Origin: Acheta domesticus
Lineage: Eukaryota; Arthropoda; Insecta; Orthoptera; Gryllidae
Reading direction: 5' to 3'
DNA: 64,000 bases
Assembly: GCA_031308135.1 (NCBI GenBank)
Contig: JAHLJT010000631.1
Span: 190,668,955-190,732,954, forward strand
Shown: positions 47,191-59,071 of the stretch, piece by piece
Layout: each line of letters begins with the position of its first letter
Position numbering within the stretch: position 1 is the first letter of the stretch
Position numbers and translations under genes: made by a program
Notes under the pieces: model-generated
Database searches by the model: none
What the model was told of the DNA's origin: nothing
Seen by the model: the letters and a program-made list of their open reading frames with translations, nothing else

Positions 47191-49599
47191 CCCGGGAGTG
47201 CTCGCAATAGGTTGACTCACGCCAGTGCTCGCAATGTATCTCACAGATACAGCGGAAACGTCTGTTGATTTCGAGTGATCTAAAGCTCTATTAACTAAAA
47301 TATGTATTTTATTTAGTTTGTACATTCCCTCCAAAGCTATTTTTAATGAATCCTACACTTCTTACAACTTGTAAAAATAATTACGGTAGGAAAAGTGAAA
47401 TTTGACGAAATACACTTCGAAATAATTAATCATATTAATGTATTTTAATAATATTAAATGCAATTATTACAAATGATTTTTGTATGTTCCAAACAAACAT
47501 AAATGTTACATTTTGACAAAAATATTTAGATAATCTTTGTCTTTTTTCCTTTTGCAAGGCTCACATTTTCTTCTTTTTCCTACAGACGTCTCCTGCACAT
47601 CTGCTGTTTCTTTGGGAACAAATTGCGACAATCGGTCCTAGAGAGAACATATGATTGTATTTTCTAAATTGTCACTTGTTATAGACAAGGGAGAAATAAT
47701 ATTGCCTACCTGAAGTGCTGTAGGAATGCCCCTTGACTTTTTGAGCTCTCCTTTGTAGTTCTTCTTTGGTAAGGGACTGTACCCAACTCTTTGATGAAAT
47801 TCCTTCTGTTCATAATTTTATTTTTATTACCCAAATACATAATGTGACCATTAATTGCTGAAATGTTAAGGATAGTGTAGAATATGACCATGGGGCCATC
47901 TCCTAGTACATCTTGCAACACTGTAAGACGCAATCATTTCATCAAGAGTGTCAACTCCTCCTTTGTGCATGTTGTAATGAGTGATAATATCGGGTTTCAT
48001 ACTTTCTCCACTGCTCTCATCTATCCTGTCATCATAATGCATGCTTGATATCAAAATAACGCATTTGTTTTTTTTTTTTCGGAAGATAGGACACTAAAGT
48101 TCCATCTTCATTGAACCCGAAAACTGAGCTACATACTTTGCGATTTTTCCCAGCAATAAAATGTGTTGGTAGTTCCTTCCTTGTTTTTCTTCATGGTGCC
48201 AACAAACGATAATTTCTTCTTCTTTAGTTCTTGGACAAGAGGCACACTTGAGAACCAGTTGTCAGCCACTATGTTCCTTCCAGTTCCATGAAGCGGCTCC
48301 GATAATCTCATAACAACATCGAAAGGGGAATTACTCAAAGAAAACGGCCCGTCGGGCTGCTTCCCCACATAGACTTCTAGGTTGTGCAGGTAATGGATTC
48401 TTGAATCCACTGAAGCAAACATTTTTTATGCCATAACGAGACGGCTTGGATGGAATGTATTGTCTAAAGCTGCACCTTCCACGGAAAGACGGCAACATTT
48501 CATCAATTGTTACATTTTGTCCTACAGAGTAAACATTCTTTACATCTTTTTATGAATGCATCAAATAACGTTCGTATAGCAGCTAATTTATCAATCTCTT
48601 TCCTTTGCATACGTGTGGCCTTATTATCGAATCTTATGTGCCCTAAGAAGAATTGAAAACGTTTTTTTTGTCATTACTAATCTAAATAACTCGACACCCA
48701 TTCCATCAGTGGCCCATAAATCTTGAACATTTTGTTTGTTGCTTTTTAGAACCCCAGCCAGGTAAAGCAATCCAAAAAATGCTTTTATTTCTACAGCATC
48801 TGTGCTATTGGCATCTCTTTCCCTACCGTATGAATTTCTTACAGATTCAATAAATCTGTTGGTTTCCTGAACAACCATTTCTAACATTTCTTCAGTAAAA
48901 AAGCAATTCCAACATTCTAGTACTGATTTAGATTGTTTTGCTAATCCTCTAACTCCAGGTAAGTGCGTGACGATGTTGTGAGGCTTCTTTTTTGAAATTT
49001 TTGATGGGGCATTCTTGAACCACTTCGTCATCATATCTTTGCCTAGGAAACAAGCATACATTTCAAGCATTATTTATATAACGACTACCTCACGAGAAGA
49101 AAAAACTTACCCAAATAGAAACCTTCAAAAGAATGAAAATCGCTTTCGTCCGCAATACTTTGATCAGTCTCAGAATCACTTTGTCTTTGTTCCACGTAAT
49201 CCTCACAATCAGTGTCAGAAGAATCACAATCCTCGTAATCACTATCATTGTTGCACAAAATTATATTCCTTATCATATCAACATCATCTGAATTATTCAA
49301 GTCAAATCTGTCTTTGCGCGAGGCCATGATTCGCACCGTATGCGTCGGGAGCTCAAAAAGCACTCACGCCAGTGCCCGCAATGTATCTGAGAGATATCGC
49401 GCAGCGCAGCGATCACGTTTCAACATCCTCACGGGAAGTGATTCATTGACAGGATGAAAATAGACTGCCAGGCGTTCTCAGAAAAGTACAGTGAAGGAAT
49501 ACATGAAATATCAGACGACAAATGCAAACGCAATAATTCAGGATCTGAATTTTACTGCGGCTTGTATCTCACAGATACATTTTGCCAGCACTCCCCGGG
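47191..49599 (-). mobile_element. piggyBac transposon, 2409 bp, decayed
   Basis: Ends CCCGGGAGTGCTCGCAA and, reversed, CCCGGGGAGTGCTGGCAA, flanked by TTAA (47187-47190 and 49600-49603), the obligatory piggyBac target. Subterminal palindromes GTATCTCACAGATAC occur at about 47236 and 49564. It encodes a broken transposase on the minus strand and is inserted in Y-family DNA. The related copy at 43191 has the single TTAA without insertion. Confidence 0.9.
47530..49327 (-). pseudogene. piggyBac transposase, frameshifted
   Basis: Begins MASRKDRFDLNNSDD at 49327 with an acidic N-terminus. A 68-bp GT-AG intron (49110-49043) would join GFYLG to KDMMTKWFKNAP. Then come FFGLLYLAGV, IRFDNKATRMQRKEID and VTIDEMLPSFRGRCSFRQYI (first catalytic Asp). 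These are followed by GTGRNIVADNWFSSVPLV (second Asp), HYNMHKGGVDTLDEM (third Asp) and a C-terminal Cys pair, CEPCKRKK. All parts are in order, and all three DDD catalytic positions are still legible. Frameshifts separate the pieces (for example before MFASVD, after FIAGKN and near RRWP), so no intact protein remains. Confidence 0.85.
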
Positions 49600-49603
49600 T
49601 TAA

Positions 49604-50206
49604 TTTTCTTTTCCCTAATATTAGAATAAAATTATTATTTGAAGAATATTAAAGAACAGTAAAACTTCGTCCTAAATGGAAATTTTCTTTCAAAATGTTG
49701 ACCCGTTTTTAAGAAAATGATGTTTCAACGCTACTGTAAATTTAAAATTTGAAGCTCTTTTTCACAGAAAATTTGTGAGTTTTTGAAAAACTTCATTTGA
49801 AGTCATTTGAAGTACTTACACTCACAAATACAATTGTGTTTACAAATCGCTAGTAATGTGCATATTAAAAGTGTGAGAGATCTTTCAAAAAAATTACATT
49901 TTTGTAATTTTTTAAAAAAGTAAAGTACCCCAAATTGAACTTTACGTCATATTAAAGAGTGCAATTAGCACTATCGGTTCGAGAAGATTGAAGAAAAAAT
50001 TTGGAGCCATTTTTGGGAAAAATGGCGTTTGAGAGTTTCTGAAAATACTTTTCTGAAAATGCATTTTGAAATTTTTTTCGTATAAGGGGACCCCAAAACC
50101 TGTTTCTCCGTAAAAATTTCAGAATCAATCCGCAGCATTACATAACTTTTCCTGTACTATGTATATTACTCCGTATATACGTATGTGTACGGGAAAGTAA
50201 ACAAAT
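49604..50206 (-). repeat. Y-family repeat, copy 2 (right of piggyBac)
   Basis: Reverse complement starts TTTACTTTCCCGTACACATA and GTTATGTAATGCTGCG. It then follows copy 1 through CTCAAACGCCATTTT, TTTTTGAAAGATCTCTCACA and GTTCTTTAATATTCT up to the TTAA used by piggyBac. Confidence 0.7.
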
Positions 50207-50274
50207 GTGATTGTCCAATTTTAGCTCAGTCTCTGTAAATTAGGTATTTGCAAGATTTTACACTTATTTGCCAT

Positions 50275-50510
50275 ACACTATCATGACCGGAGACAGGTCG
50301 GGAGCTTAGAACTTGTTTCGGCTGGAGCTGTGCCCGAATGATGGGAGAAACCTAGAAACCACTATCCCGCTAGACCTCCGGTAGGTCGGTGCCCGGTAGG
50401 ATCTCGCCATTGAGTGGGGAAGACCACCGCCACCTCCCTCGATAAAAATGCACTACGCTTGTGGGAATAATGACCGTATGCTCGCATTTCAACTTTAGCA
50501 ATAACATGCC
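50275..50510 (+). mobile_element. SINE copy, 3' part only
   Basis: Matches the SINE body: CGGGAGCTTAGAACTTGTTT, GGTAGGATCTCGCCATTGAG, GACCACCGCCACCTCC and TGCACTACGCTTGTGGGAAT. The tRNA-like head is absent. Confidence 0.65.
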
Positions 50511-51890
50511 TTTTAACTACTTTCCTTAAGGCCTTCTAATAACCCAAGTTTGTTAACACGCTGGTATATGTGAGCTGTTAATCAAACCTGTATTTACCCT
50601 TCAGCAGGGTAAATAGGGAAAATTCTTCCGTAATGAGTTGGGTGAACTTCACGCCCTTCAAAATCCTTTTTTTTATTTTATTTCTTTTTGTTCAGCATTT
50701 CTGTCTTTCAAGGGTGTTTAGATACAATTTCAGTAACGTTTTAGGGTGAACCATCCTGAGGTCTGTTAAAACACTTCTTGTATAAGTTTGTTAGATAAGA
50801 AAACATGAGTTTATTAATACGTCGTTGGTATTGTTGCGTGTGTGAGAGAGTGTAATAAAGAGAGAGAGAGTGAGCAAGAGATTATACTTTCAGATCACTA
50901 GGGAGGCTTGAAAATGTCTTTGGGATAGCGTGAGTGATTTATCTATGGTTGGCTGTAATTTTTACCTAGATGGTATGGTGCTATGGCTGGGGATTCTGGG
51001 AGTAACTCATAGAAGTTCTTTGAAATTTTGATAGTGTAGTCTTGAATAGATTCTATTTTTAATGCTCTATGTAATTGTTCGTTACTTATATAAAACACGG
51101 AGCTTTGGTTATTTTTCTGAGACACTTATTTTGTATAACTTGGAGTTTGTTAATACGGGTGTGTGCTGCTTTTATCCAAACAGGGCTCGCATAGGTTAGT
51201 AAGGTTCAAAATCCTGATCGTCTCTCTACTCGTTCCTCCCCGCCTCACCCGGCAGCGCCTAGTAACAATGGCGTTAACCGGCATCGATTCCCCAAACTTC
51301 CATTATCATATTTTTCTAGGTATATCGAAATTTGCTGTAATATTTATGAGCGTGAACCCAATTGCAATTCACAATTTAGGACTTTGCTCATTTTGGTATT
51401 TGAGTTCTGGAATGTCACTATTCCCCTTATTAAACAATAATTTGAAATGTGAAGTATGTTTGCACAATTTTACCCAACCGTTAATTACCTCTTATTAGTA
51501 CTAATTTTCCCACTTGAAATAGTTAAAATTAAAGTGTGTATAAACGTCTAAAATGCAAACTTTCGAAAACATGCGAATTTTTAATAATATTAAAGTAAAT
51601 CTCTTCATTTTGAAGTCCAGATCTTGGCTCCATGTCAGTCTGGAGTTGCTGTTACCTTGAGCCAGAAATCAGCGGAGTACCCTGCACGTAACCAGATTGA
51701 GCGTTTAATTGATTAGTGTGTAGAGGCGCGTTACTTGCTGTAGTGATTACTCTCGTGAATTTATAGTTCGTGGAAGTGGAAGCCCGGTAGATTTTCTTCC
51801 TCCGCTCCGGAACATGAAATCCAGCGCCCACCTACACGTCTTACAGGATTTTCCCCAACAGATATCTCCTTCAGATACGACAAGCTCTGA
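50511..51890. other. no gene seen
   Basis: AT-rich with a short GA tract (50858-50881). The 111-residue frame at 51163-51498 has no recognisable domain. Confidence 0.4.
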
Positions 51891-51892
51891 AT

Positions 51893-52645
51893 CTCGAACT
51901 GATGTGGTAGAATGTGTATTGCGGAAGCAACTAGTTTAGTAGTGCATGCAAAAGCGTTTGTATATGGGAACACGAGGGGACAAGGATGCGGAAAGAATGA
52001 TCACAATAGGTTCCTGGCCCGTTTGAGAAGGTACTCCTCCAGCACTCTCCTGATATAAAAACAAATTGAAAAATACCGTTATCGAAAATAATGGAAGAAT
52101 ACCGTTATCGAAAGAAATGGAAAATAGCGTTCAAAGCAGCAGAACTTTAGAATTCTCCAGACAGTGAATTATTTCGACCTAATGATGTAGCTGGTGTTGA
52201 ACATTCACAACAATATGCTGCTACTGAGCCGACTCAGCCGGCGCGTAGCCAAAGTGGCTAAGGTTCGGACTGATGCAGTAGAATGTGTAAAGTGGAAGCT
52301 ACTAGTGTATTAGTGGAAGCAAGTGGTTTGTGTATTGGATCACAAGGAGACAAGCTTGCGGAAGGAATGTCATGAACGCAATAGGTTCCAGGCCCATTTG
52401 AGAAGGTACACCTCCAGAACTCGCCTGGTGTCAAAAGAAATGGAAAAATACCATTATCCAAAGAAATAAAAAAAAATACCGTTCAGAGCAGTAGGATTTT
52501 AGAAATCTCCAGACCGTGGATGAATTCGACCTAGCGATACGGCTGATGTCGAAAATTCGCCACCGTTCGGACTCGAAACCTTCTCCAAAAGAGTCGCTGA
52601 AGAGACAACGATAATGCTGCCAATGAGCCGGTGCATAGCCAAAGT
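51893..52645. repeat. about 370-bp direct tandem duplication
   Basis: Unit 1 (about 51893-52256) and unit 2 (about 52262-52645) share in order CTGATGYRGTAGAATGTGT, GGAAGCAA, GGACAAG/GAGACAAG, ATAGGTTCC, TTTGAGAAGGTAC, AATACCGTT, TTCGACCTA and GCCAAAGT. Divergence is visible, so the duplication is not very recent. No coding signal. Confidence 0.75.
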
Positions 52646-52649
52646 ACAC

Positions 52650-53100
52650 ACCACATTTCCCTCAAGGACCTGACGCCATCTTCGCGCTCGACCGCAACCT
52701 TCCCCTTCCCCGCCTCCCCCTCCCCCACCCGCGCCCTCTGCAGCACGCAGGGAGACCAACGGGGCTCCCTGGAGGCGACACGCACTCTTGGCTGCAAAAA
52801 TACGGCACTCGTGGGAACGCGAGCGAGTGGCGACGTCGGCGGCGGCGGTGGCGGCGGCGGCGGCTGCGGTGGCGAGGGCGGCAACGTCAATTTGCGCCGA
52901 TCGCTCGCCATGTCGAACAATGTAAACAATCATTTGCGTCCGTCAGGCATAAATATTGGTTTTCGTTTTAGCTCGCAAACAGCGCGGTCGCCGTCGCAGC
53001 CGCCGCCGGCGCGTGTCTCTTGCCGTGGGCGCTCGTACGCCGCGGGCCGCTGCGTGCTCTTGGCATAAAGGCTCACGCGTGTACACGACTGGTGATTTTG
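52650..53100. other. GC-rich block with (GGC)n run
   Basis: C-rich start (52690-52735), a GGC/GCG run at 52836-52875 and CpG-rich sequence to 53060. Overlapping frames on both strands (up to 145 residues) are low-complexity Gly, Ala, Arg or Pro runs. A promoter island is possible, but no adjoining gene is recognised. Confidence 0.4.
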
Positions 53101-53140
53101 GCGCATTTATTTATAATCAGGCACATCAATGTTGGTTTTC

Positions 53141-53215
53141 CACCGGCTTAGATGGCTCAAGGCATCAATTGGCATCACTGCAGTGCCTTTGGTCGGGAGG
53201 GCCTAGGACAGACCT
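53141..53215 (+). mobile_element. SINE head fragment
   Basis: CACCGGCTTAGATGGCTCAAGG matches the A-box end of the SINE at 63175 (ACCGGCTTAGGTGGCTCAGG), with the following ATCAATTGGCATCACTG. It decays before the body. Confidence 0.55.
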
Positions 53216-53219
53216 GCAC

Positions 53220-54310
53220 AGCATTTTGCACTTTCACTGACCTCAGGAGCTGCGTGCGGGCAACTCGGGTGCAAATGAGAAAATCGATGAAGGGTGGGGA
53301 TGAGCCCCAATTTAGGAGTGGGGACCACCAATTAGAATGCGCAATTCAAATGATAGCGCGTAAATTTAAAGAGCAATCGGCAAGAACATGACGGTTATAT
53401 ACAGTTCAAGTAATATTGTCTTTTGTATTATATTGCAAATGTTTGTTCTCGGTATATGACAGGGCGAAATGTGAGACTACAACGAATTATACATATTAGA
53501 TTTCGACACCAAGTATTATAATTGCTTGCAGGGCTTATAAAGTAATTCGCTTTGCTACGATGTAATCACAAATTTAGTGTTTTGCTAAACACAAAATTTT
53601 GATACTGAATTGTTTTTGTTTGATGATGACAGCAATAAACTATTTTTATTAACTATGTTTAATTGAATAAGACGGTTCTCTCAAAGCAAAAACATATTGT
53701 TCTTAAAAAATCATGATTATTTTCAGTTCTAATTTCTGACAAGAGTGTAGAGTCGTTTACGAGATCGTATAAAATATAAAACCTTTGCATTCTATTTAAC
53801 CAATACCCATGATTATCTTACGATTATCCGTAACATATCGTCACAGAAGTTTGCTCGTTGATCTCTTTTATTCAGTTTCATAATGGAGGAAAATGGTCAC
53901 AAATGTGCTATTAAACATTACCCTTCTTGGAATTACCACATATTCTATTTTTATGTCAATCTTGATGTGAGAGATTGCTCTCATGATTTTGTTCATTTTT
54001 CTGTGATTTGCAGATTATAACATTCCCTGTGAACAATCAATTATTAAATTGCAATTTTGTGTTAGATAGAATTAAATAATATTTTTTCTTATATCAAACA
54101 TATATTTTAAAACTATTGCATTAAAATAATGCTGAAGAGTCACAATGAGCATGTTATTTTCTTTAAAAAAAATTAGAAAATGAAAATACATACAGTGGTG
54201 GATACAAAGGTGGATATACAGTAGAGCACAGAACGTAAACAGTGAATTATAACCCTGGGTACTTGAAATACTAGACATAATCCATTTAAACAAATGGGCA
54301 TTTAATTTTG
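53220..54310. other. AT-rich, no gene seen
   Basis: Nothing recognised. Confidence 0.4.
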
Positions 54311-54313
54311 AAG

Positions 54314-54512
54314 CATGGATCATTAGTAGACGCCCAGGCATTCAATCTTCGCGCCGCGTCGTGCTACGTCAGACTTCTCCCCTCTCCGCAAAGCTTCCTA
54401 CTCCCCACTACTTGCACTTTCGGCGCTGCCACGGGCAGACGATCAGCTCCCAAGTGCAGAATGCCCGCGGGAGCAGGCGTTGTGCAGGTCTGGCCTAGGA
54501 TATAAGTTCCGA
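54314..54512 (+). repeat. GC-rich dispersed repeat, copy 2
   Basis: Counterpart of 10560-10745 with the same orientation and order of blocks (GCCCAGGCATTCAA, CCCCTCTCC, CACTTTCGGC, GTGCAGAATGC, CGGGAGCAGGCGTTG). It directly abuts a SINE body, so the two may form one composite unit. Confidence 0.6.
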
Positions 54513-55045
54513 GAGTGGCAGGATTCACTAGCTAGTTAGGTAGGTCGAATTCAGCGACTGACTCATAGTTTGGAGTCCCGAAGGAAGTAGGATTTTCGAC
54601 ACTAGCTTCATAGTTTGGAGGAGAAATTTAGCTGCCGGCTCCTCAGATCGGTAGTTTTCTGTGGTTTTTCCGTTCAACACCAGGCGAATGCCGAAGCAGT
54701 ACCTTAACAAACGGGCTACCGACCGCACACGATATTTCCTTCCTTTTCCTTGTCCTGTCCTCACCCCTTACTTTCATACTCTAACACCAACATGCACTAC
54801 ACTTCCACACGTCGGGAAACCAGTCGAGAGCTTCGAACTTGTTACGGGTGAGGCGGTGCCGCGCTGGTGCGGGATACTTGGTTTGGGAAAAGCCCACAAG
54901 CCGACGGGTAGATGGGCGCCGGGTTGGATCTCGCCATGCAGCGGGGCAAGATCAGCGCCACCTCTCGCGGTAAAAACATGCACTATACTTATGTGACTAA
55001 CGACCTGAGCAGTTGGTACGCTATGAATCACTAATTAATCAATCA
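54513..55045 (+). mobile_element. SINE copy lacking a clear head
   Basis: The body matches 25.6-26.0 kb: GATTTTCGACACTAGC, TTCAACACCAGGCGAATGCC, CAAACGGGCTACCGACCG, GGTTGGATCTCGCCATGCAG and AGCGCCACCTC. A short internal duplication of the GGCAGGATT...CACTAG segment is present at its start. Confidence 0.65.
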
Positions 55046-55117
55046 ATGAATATCGGTTTTTCCATGAGATGGCTGTACAAAGTAATGTTTTATTTAGCAT
55101 CTATATATTCTTAATAT

Positions 55118-58026
55118 GAACGGACGCAAATGAAGACGATCTTAGCAATAAATAAAGGAAGAACAAATAATGGGATCTCGGAAAGACTACGTATAGCAGC
55201 ATGGAATGTCAGAGGGATTTTAAATAAAGAAATAGAATTAGAAAAACAATTGATTGAAATGGATGTAGATTTTGTAGCTTTATCTGAAACTAAAAAGAAA
55301 TTAAAAGGTACAATACAATAGGAAAAGTATGTAATGATCTATAGTGCTGTCCAACAAGTAGAGAGAGCCTCAGCAGGAGTTGCTATACGAGATTATTCCG
55401 TACTTATGAAAAATAAGTTTAAAAATAGAATAATATCATACACGTTTATAAACGAAAGAATAGTAACACTACGAATTAGGGTAGAAAGAGGAGACATGAC
55501 TATAATAGCAATATACGCTCCAGAAGAAGGAAGGAAAGATAAAACAATTGAATTTTATGAAAGATTACAGGAGGTAATAAATCAAGTTAACAAAAATAAT
55601 TATTTGATAGTTTTAGAAGATTACCAGAGCCAGAGCCGGAAATAATCCTATTCCTAATATAATTGGAACAGAGGGCGATCAAATTTTAAATCAAAATGGG
55701 TATGCATTAAAAGAATTTGCAGTATTTAATGAATTAAGAGTAACAAATACATTTTACAGACACAGAAATATCCATAAATATACATGAATTGCAAGAGGAA
55801 GTGCTTCCATTATAGATTATGTACTGGCAAACAAAAAGACTTGGGCTCTAATATATGACACAAGAGCGTTTAGGGGTCCGGATATCCCAACAGACCATTT
55901 TAATTAGTCATCTCAACATTACAACTGCCTAAAAGATGGAAGCACATTACAAATAAACAATAAAATACTATGGAAACTTTCAAAGTGCACCTTCTTCAGG
56001 ACCAAAGCATCAGAATGCTCTATCAGTCAAGACTGAATATGAAATTACAATCTACACCAACTAGTAATAACATCAATGAAGAATGGAGAAATATTAAACA
56101 GATACTGACCAACACTGCATGTGAATCATTAGGTAAAAGGAAAAATAAGTATATGAGAAGGGGACTTAAGAGTTTGCGACGAAGAAAGAAGCCTACTTAA
56201 AAACATTGAAAACACCAAATAGTTTAGATTTAAAAATTGAATATATAAGTAAATCTGCCCTAGTGAGAAATAAAGTACGAGAAATAAAACGTCGAAGTTG
56301 GGAGAGATATATAACAGATCTAGAACATGACCTACATGGAAGGCAAGATAATGCTTACAAAATTATAAAAGAATTTAAAAAAAGATGAAAAATTAAGAAT
56401 TAATCCCATATCCGAAACTGAATGGTTAAATTATTTTAAACCTCTGGACGAATGATGAAGCTGATGCAGTGTTAATGGAACCTACTGGTAATGTAGACAT
56501 TGATATGTAAGAACTTGAAGTACTTAAAGCTAGTAAAAATAAAAAATCTGCTGATACAGATGACTTGAATGGAGAGGTAATAAACAGTTACCCCTACAGT
56601 TTAAAACAACAAACCCTACAGTTTAAACTAAGATGACTAGCTTTCATGAATACATGTTGGCTTGACGGATATGTTCCGAACGAATGGAATGAAGCATATA
56701 TCTGTCCTATACATAAAAAATGAGACAGAACATTATGTAGCAATTATAGAGGAATAAGCTTATTGAACTCTTGCTATAAAATCTATGCTAATATAATAGG
56801 AAGAAGACTAAAAGCTATAATGGAAAACAAAATCTCAGAAGCCCAACATGGATTTAGGATAAGAAGATCTTGCAGCGACTGTATATTTACAATTACCCAA
56901 TTAACTGAGAAAAGACGCGAACAAAATTTACCAACCTTCTACCTGTTCTTTGACTATGAAAAGGCTTTTGATAAAGTTAGGAGGACACTACTATGGAAAA
57001 CATTAAAAAAGAAAGAAGTATCAAAACATCTAATAAGAGCTATACAGAGCCTGTATAGAGAAAATGTAATAAAAATAAGAACAACAAAAAACGGAAAACA
57101 AACTGCAATCATTAGTCAAGATGTAAGACAAGGGTGCCCATTGTCACCTACCATATTTAACATATGTATTGACGAAATCATAAATGAGTGGCTAAAAATT
57201 TTAAATAGACAATTTATATTAAATAATGTAAATATTACCACAGAATTGTTTGCAGATGATCAAGTTGTTATAGGCTCCACAGAAGACAGTATCCAAGGAG
57301 CAATATATAAATTAGGTAATATAGCCTAAGCAATAATATTGCTATAATATTGCAATAATATTTTAGTTTTATCTATTGATACAATCATATTGTATTATAA
57401 TATGATTATATCAATAGACAAAAATAAAATCATGGCATTTAGGGGTTTTGAACCAATAAGAGCCACAATAGCCCTTAGAAATAATACAATAGAACAAGTA
57501 AATGCATTTAATTACCTTGGCTGTAAAATAACATATTATAAAAATAATGATTTACAAGTATAATTAAACAGATATAGATACTTCTGTGGTACAACTTTGA
57601 AAAATAAAGTCAGAAAAGAAACTATACTGAAGCTCTACAAAACGATGGCCCTACCCATGCTGTTATACGGAAGTGAATGTTGGAAATTAACGAAAGACCA
57701 AATTAGAAGATTAGAATCAGCTGAAATGAAGTTTCTTCGAACCGTAGCAGCTTATACACCTCTTGATTACAAGAAAAGCGAAGAAATTAGAAATGAATTA
57801 AAAATTTTAAGTGTGAATGACAATATTAAACAATATAGAGAAAAATGGAAAAATCATGTATTAAGAATGCCCGAAGAATGGATAGTCAAAGTTGCCTTAC
57901 ACTACAAGCCGAAGGAAAGAAGAAATGTGGGAAGACCACTGAGAAGATGGAGTGAGCAGTTTTCAGGAGCCGGAACAGACTGAACAAGTCTAATCCTTGC
58001 AGTTGATGATGATGATGATGATGATG
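55118..58026 (+). mobile_element. RTE-like non-LTR retrotransposon, 2909 bp
   Basis: Flanked by a perfect 13-bp duplication ATATTCTTAATAT (55105-55117 and 58027-58039). It encodes an apurinic-type endonuclease followed by reverse transcriptase and ends in a GAT/ATG trinucleotide run, as RTE-clade elements do rather than in poly(A). Length is close to a full RTE (about 3.2 kb), so 5' truncation is small or none. Confidence 0.85.
55130..57983 (+). pseudogene. endonuclease-reverse transcriptase of the RTE-like element, broken
   Basis: From the ATG at 55130: endonuclease motifs AAWNVRGILNKEIE, LSETKKK, IIAIYAPEEG and, after a frameshift, SASIIDYVLANKKTW and GPDIPTDHF. Reverse transcriptase: ISEAQHGFRIRRSCSDCIF, FYLFFDYEKAFDKVRRTL (motif A), RQGCPLSPTIFNICID (motif B) and ELFADDQVV (catalytic FADD). 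A C-terminal region LYGSECWKLTKDQIRRLE ... GRPLRRW completes it at 57983. An in-frame TAG at 55319 and several frameshifts inactivate it. The arrangement resembles the proteins commonly mislabelled craniofacial-development-protein-2-like in arthropods. Confidence 0.85.
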
Positions 58027-58039
58027 ATATTCTTAATAT

Positions 58040-59026
58040 TGTGGCAGTATGGAGAATACATGTTACGTAATTCCCCTAACTTGGATTAATCAAAAACTGC
58101 CTTCAGTCTCCTGCTACAGAATCTAATTTCAGTCTCACAATTTGAAAAATATCAAGCAATGACCTTAAGTTCACAAGGTAGGACTCGTTTTCTTTTGAAA
58201 TTAATAGAGTAATCTTAGGAATATAAAGGAGAGCAGCCAGAGTGTTGAATTTGTCATCTGTCGGTTTTCGAACTAGATTTTGCATTTTGCTGTTGTCGAA
58301 AGTTCACGGAAGATAAATCTGTAAACCAAAACTAGTTGGTTTCGTGTTATTGGGTTTCTTATACTCATTAGATTACTCATTACTTCTCCAAAAAATTTTT
58401 TTTATTCGGGTGCTCGTTTTAGATATGGTACTCGTATTTGATTTTTAATTGCTGTAGTACATCAAAATCAAACTTTCTCTTTGCGAAGGCATGAAAACCT
58501 TACCCTGTATTAATGTTCTATGACGATTCACTTGTTCTATGACGATTCACTAAATGTTCTATTGACGATTCACTGACGATTTTCTTGTGTTGGTGAAACG
58601 TTCAAATATTTCATTCTTAATTTACGTTTCTCACTTTACTCACTCCTATTTAATTATATATCAAAAGTTAGCTACAAAAATGCTCTCTAGTAACTTTTAG
58701 TTGTAGTGGTTCCATAACTTTTCAAGAGGGGAAGAAACACGATGAGAAAAACGAACGTATGTGTTTTTTTATTCTTCATGCGGATGTTGCTTGTGGAAAT
58801 GGTCAAGTAATATTCAACCTGAAAGAAGCAATGACCGGAACTGACCGTATTCGTTGAATAGGAAGCTCTCTTTTCAAGAGATATACTGGAGTATCCTCTC
58901 ACACGTAGGTAAATTTCATTTCTCTGCTTGCACATAAAATAATAATTGGATTATTCTAATCCTTACTCATAAAATAAACCCGATTATCATATTACTTCCT
59001 AAAGCTTTTTAATAACAAATGCACTG

Positions 59027-59028
<2 letters not shown>
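58040..59028. other. AT-rich, no gene seen
   Basis: A short tandem of TTCTATGACGATTCACT-like words lies at 58516-58578. Nothing else is recognised. Confidence 0.4.

Positions 59029-59029
<1 letters not shown>

Positions 59030-59069
<40 letters not shown>
59030..59069. repeat. (TA)20 microsatellite
   Basis: A perfect dinucleotide run. Confidence 0.95.

Positions 59070-59071
<2 letters not shown>

Noticed and set aside
52499..53240. Gly/Pro-rich overlapping frames
   Set aside because: Explained by the (GGC)n run and base composition.
58574..58600. CTGACGA...GAAACGTT, a possible third hammerhead-like motif
   Set aside because: The bases between the boxes do not form a stem II; probably chance next to the local GACGATTCACT tandem.
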